A stretch of 64,000 bases of DNA from Chitinophagaceae bacterium PMP191F (lineage in GTDB: Bacteria > Bacteroidota > Bacteroidia > Chitinophagales > Chitinophagaceae): contig LGYU01000013.1 of the NCBI GenBank assembly GCA_001302245.1, forward strand, positions 124,001-188,000. The letters are read 5' to 3'. The notes below the pieces were generated by a model. It ran no database searches. It was not told the DNA's origin and saw only the letters and a program-made list of their open reading frames with translations. A program made the position numbers and the translations under genes. This document shows, in pieces, positions 61,473 through 64,000 of this stretch (position 1 is the first letter of the stretch; each line of letters begins with the position of its first letter).

Positions 61473-62570
61473 TTATACTCTCGTACTCTCCAGTGTTTGC
61501 AGAAAATTATCGTCTGCATCTGCACCAATGCCCGGAGCATCGGGTACTTCCAGGAAAAATCCCCTGTACTGAACGCCTCCGGTTACAGGATCGGTTTTGT
61601 GTCCCAGCATACAGGTGTCCATATCATAAAACTGCACATTGGAATGTGCCAGTGCAAAATGTGCAAAAGCAGTTAATGCCACGCGACTTTCCAGCATACC
61701 CCCCATCATACAGGGAATATGGTGTTGTTCGCAAACAGCGTTGATCCTGGTGGCTTCATGAATGCCGCCTGACTTGGCAAATTTGATATTTACATAGTCG
61801 CAGGCACCGGCTTTGATGATCCGTTCTGCATCATGATGATCAAAAACGCTTTCGTCGGCCATGATCTTAATGGGAGAGGCTTTTTTGAGCGCTGGTAATT
61901 TATCATCGTTCCAGTGACGCATCGGTTGTTCGCAGAACTGCACATTAAGCGGTCCCATAGCGGTCAGCGCGTACAATGCATCTTCGTAGCTCCAGCCCTG
62001 GTTGGCATCAATGCGCAATTTAATATCCGGTCCTACCGCTTCGCGGATCAGGCGTACACGTTCCACATCCTCAGTTGCTTTTTTACCCAGTTTTATTTTG
62101 ATGATGCGCACACCCCTGGCAATAAACTCTTTTGCCGTGACAGCCATATTGGCCGGTGAGTCAATACCAATGGTAAGATCAGTTTCCAGTTCTTTGGGTG
62201 CGCCACCCAGCAAGGCATACAACGGTTTATGGGCTGCTTTGGCCGCCAGGTCGTATAATGCCATGTCAAAGGCACTTTTAATAGTGGCATTAAAAGCGGT
62301 GAAACTGTGTAATTCCTGCAAACGTTCTTCGATGGCGGATGCATCTTTATTTTTCCAGATGGCAGCAAAATCTTTGGCCATGGCATAGCAGGTAGCCTGT
62401 GTTTCGCCCACGATCATTGGAAAGGCCGAACATTCGCCTACACCATACAAGCCACTGTCAGTATGCACGCGGATGAAAATATTCTGCGCAAAGTGCATGG
62501 TACCGGTGGCAATGGTAAACGGGTACATGGGAATGCTGAACTGCCAGATGTCGGTGTGTAGAATTTTCAT
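61473..62570 (-). CDS. Dipeptide epimerase (enolase superfamily)
   Basis: A 365-residue enzyme. Muconate-lactonising-enzyme fold: capping domain 1-120, then the barrel with KIKLGKKATED (catalytic Lys pair), RIDANQGWSYEDALYA (metal Asp), FCEQPM (Glu), IMADESVF (Asp) and NIKFAKSGGIHEA (second Lys). The C-terminal DMDTCMLG matches the dipeptide-binding DxD of L-Ala-D/L-Glu epimerases. It likely acts on murein peptide fragments, but other dipeptides are possible. Start: ATG at 62570. Confidence 0.9.
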   Translation of the reverse strand: MKILHTDIWQFSIPMYPFTIATGTMHFAQNIFIRVHTDSGLYGVGECSAFPMIVGETQATCYAMAKDFAAIWKNKDASAIEERLQELHSFTAFNATIKSAFDMALYDLAAKAAHKPLYALLGGAPKELETDLTIGIDSPANMAVTAKEFIARGVRIIKIKLGKKATEDVERVRLIREAVGPDIKLRIDANQGWSYEDALYALTAMGPLNVQFCEQPMRHWNDDKLPALKKASPIKIMADESVFDHHDAERIIKAGACDYVNIKFAKSGGIHEATRINAVCEQHHIPCMMGGMLESRVALTAFAHFALAHSNVQFYDMDTCMLGHKTDPVTGGVQYRGFFLEVPDAPGIGADADDNFLQTLESTRV

Positions 62571-62729
62571 ATCACAAAATATTATCCGGGCGGTAAAAGT
62601 GCGGAAGTTACTTATTTTGGTTATTCTGCATGCAAAATTACAAGTGGTTCCCACAAAGTCAGTAAAAGTTTCTATCTTACTTCCGATTCAATTATCCAAC
62701 AGGCAATTACCTGCAAATCTTCAGCGTTT

Positions 62730-63830
62730 ATGACGATCGGCGTACTCAAAGAACCATCCTTCGAAACAAGAGTTTCTCTCTTACCGGAATCAGTTGCCAC
62801 ACTCACAAAAAAAGGAATCACAGTAACTGTGGAACAGGGCGCTGGTGCAAAGGCTTTCAGCACAGACGAAGAATATACCAAAGCAGGCGCAGTAGTAACT
62901 ACTCGTCAGCAGGTATTGACCGGTTCCGAAGTGCTGTTGTCTATTCATGCACCGGAAGAATCCCTGGGTGGCAAAATACTGGTAGGTGTATTCCAGCCAT
63001 TGTTCAACCTGGGCCAGATGCAGCAATGGGCACAACAGGGCGTTACTGTTTTTAGCCTGGATATGCTGCCGCGCACTACGCGTGCGCAGAGTATGGATGT
63101 GTTGAGCTCACAGGCAAATATTGCAGGATACAAAGCGGTATTGCTGGCTGCATCATCATACGCCAGGTATTTCCCCATGTTTATGACGGCTGCCGGAAGT
63201 ATTGCGCCTGCAAAAGTACTGATACTGGGGGCCGGTGTGGCAGGATTACAGGCTATTGCTACTGCACGCAGATTGGGTGCTGTAGTGGAAGTATTTGATA
63301 CACGTCCTGCGGTGAAAGAGGAAGTGATGAGCCTGGGTGCCAAATTCATTGAAGTGGAAGGTGCTGCCGATGCGTCCAAAGCAGGAGGCTATGCTGTGGA
63401 GCAAAGTGAGGAGTTTGCCCAAAAACAAAAAGCAAAGATCGCAGAAAGCATTGCCAAAGCTGATATTGTGATCACTACTGCACAGATCCCCGGCAAAAAA
63501 GCGCCTGTGCTGATCACCACCGATATGCTCAACAGCATGCGTAAAGGTGCTGTGGTAATTGATCTTGCCGCTGCAACAGGTGGTAATACAGAGCAGACAA
63601 AAAATAATGAAACCGTTCAGTTTAACGGGGTAGCTATTATAGGCAATTCGTCTTTATCATCATCCATGCCGGCCGATGCCAGTAAACTATATGGTAAAAA
63701 CGTGCTGAACTTTTTACAATTGCTGGTCAACAAAGAAAATCAATTATACCTGAACTGGGACGATGACCTGGTGAAAGGCTCCTGTATTACACACGATGGA
63801 GCAGTGGTTCATGAAAGGGTGAAGGGGTAG
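62730..63830 (+). CDS. pntA: NAD(P) transhydrogenase subunit alpha, domain I
   Basis: A 366-residue protein matching the soluble NAD(H)-binding part (dI) of proton-translocating transhydrogenase. It opens MTIGVLKEPSFETRVSLLPE; the Rossmann loop is VLILGAGVAGLQAIATARRL, then VEVFDTRP; VITTAQIPGKKAPVLIT and GAVVIDLAAATGGN follow. It lacks the membrane helices of the fused E. coli PntA, as expected in organisms with three separate subunits. The remaining subunits (PntA2/PntB) are not within the 170 nt that follow, though they may lie beyond the window. Confidence 0.93.
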   Translation: MTIGVLKEPSFETRVSLLPESVATLTKKGITVTVEQGAGAKAFSTDEEYTKAGAVVTTRQQVLTGSEVLLSIHAPEESLGGKILVGVFQPLFNLGQMQQWAQQGVTVFSLDMLPRTTRAQSMDVLSSQANIAGYKAVLLAASSYARYFPMFMTAAGSIAPAKVLILGAGVAGLQAIATARRLGAVVEVFDTRPAVKEEVMSLGAKFIEVEGAADASKAGGYAVEQSEEFAQKQKAKIAESIAKADIVITTAQIPGKKAPVLITTDMLNSMRKGAVVIDLAAATGGNTEQTKNNETVQFNGVAIIGNSSLSSSMPADASKLYGKNVLNFLQLLVNKENQLYLNWDDDLVKGSCITHDGAVVHERVKG

Positions 63831-64000
63831 GGCTGAAAGTTTAAGGTGTAAAGTTTAAAGTGTAAGGTTGAAGGTGCTGTGGTGCAGAGATGCTTCATTC
63901 GGGATGTGTGATACAATGTGTTGCGGATAATGACGTAACCAACACATTCAGTGACCACCTTAAACATTTTGCTTTTCACTTTCAACGGTCTTTACCTGTA
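63831..64000. repeat. Word-like inverted repeat at the window end
   Basis: Text gtttaaggtgtaaagtttaa (63840-63860) and complementary ccaccttaaacattttgctt (63955-63975) frame a gene-free stretch after pntA. It may be the 3' end hairpin of pntA. No coding frame seen. Confidence 0.4.

Noticed and set aside
1-64000. tRNA, rRNA, prophage, integrase or anti-phage defence cluster
   Set aside because: No cloverleaf, rRNA-like or integrase/transposase/defence-nuclease motif was found by reading both strands; a tool-based scan would be needed to exclude short or divergent ones.

Overview
The window reads as a chromosomal segment of a Bacteroidota bacterium, most likely Chitinophagales/Chitinophagaceae. 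The evidence is: type IX secretion (T9SS) sorting domains, a TonB-dependent receptor paired with a DUF4249 lipoprotein, DUF4397 and DUF4139 proteins, a SprB-repeat surface protein, a TPR–membrane–HTH regulator, near-absent Shine-Dalgarno sequences, and many copies of the Bacteroidota -7 promoter box TAnnTTTG just upstream of start codons. No rRNA, tRNA, CRISPR array, insertion sequence or prophage was seen. Most genes are chromosomal housekeeping or cell-envelope genes.

Layout. 1-3.1 kb: a lipoprotein fragment at the edge, a PAS-like/LuxR-type regulator and a coiled-coil membrane protein. 3.2-7.0 kb: a TPR protein, thyA, a frameshifted four-helix-bundle pseudogene, folA and an O-methyltransferase-like gene; thyA and folA form the thymidylate/folate pair. 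7.0-9.7 kb: mntH (NRAMP fused to a universal stress domain) overlapping mntR, with a DtxR-type operator upstream. 9.8-15.8 kb: a lipoprotein, a short GT35 phosphorylase-like enzyme without the PLP lysine, a double-glycine-leader peptide gene, a DUF4139 protein carrying a TonB plug-like insert, and an FKBP isomerase. 15.8-21.1 kb: a thioredoxin/TPR protein, a small Cys-containing membrane protein, a thioesterase, a DUF4197 protein, an MFS transporter and an rRNA-type methyltransferase. 21.2-28.7 kb: a DUF4249/TonB receptor pair, an M28 peptidase and a Uup-like ABC-F protein. 29.0-38.1 kb: a PAS histidine kinase, an amidohydrolase, a c-type cytochrome, SRPBCC and DnaJ-TM proteins, a polysaccharide deacetylase, a LytTR protein with a degenerate receiver and a T9SS cargo protein. 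38.2-42.6 kb: a DUF4397 lipoprotein, a 67-residue protein, an e(P4)-type phosphatase, an Asn-tailed secreted protein and a beta-barrel protein followed by a partial copy of its own C-terminus. 42.6-49.0 kb: a likely surface operon (42-residue membrane protein, lipoprotein, beta-barrel, 943-residue SprB/MBG T9SS protein) downstream of a TPR-HTH membrane regulator. 49.6-56.0 kb: gcvP and mutS separated by about 0.9 kb of gene-free repeats. 56.3-63.8 kb: a TrmH-type methyltransferase, an unknown gene, a UbiA prenyltransferase, a SIMPL protein, an acyltransferase, an acyl-CoA thioesterase, a dipeptide epimerase and the first pntA gene of the transhydrogenase.

The most notable signals outside ordinary genes are: (1) a roughly 230-260 bp dispersed intergenic repeat present twice in opposite orientation (26594-26823 and 61209-61471); (2) several families of degenerate word-like repeats that form long hairpins where genes converge; (3) -7 boxes only 4-8 nt from the start codon, which predicts leaderless mRNAs; (4) the orphan GG-leader Cys/Pro peptide gene; and (5) the GT35 protein with Thr where the PLP lysine should be. 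I could not run any searches; family names come from recognised motifs.
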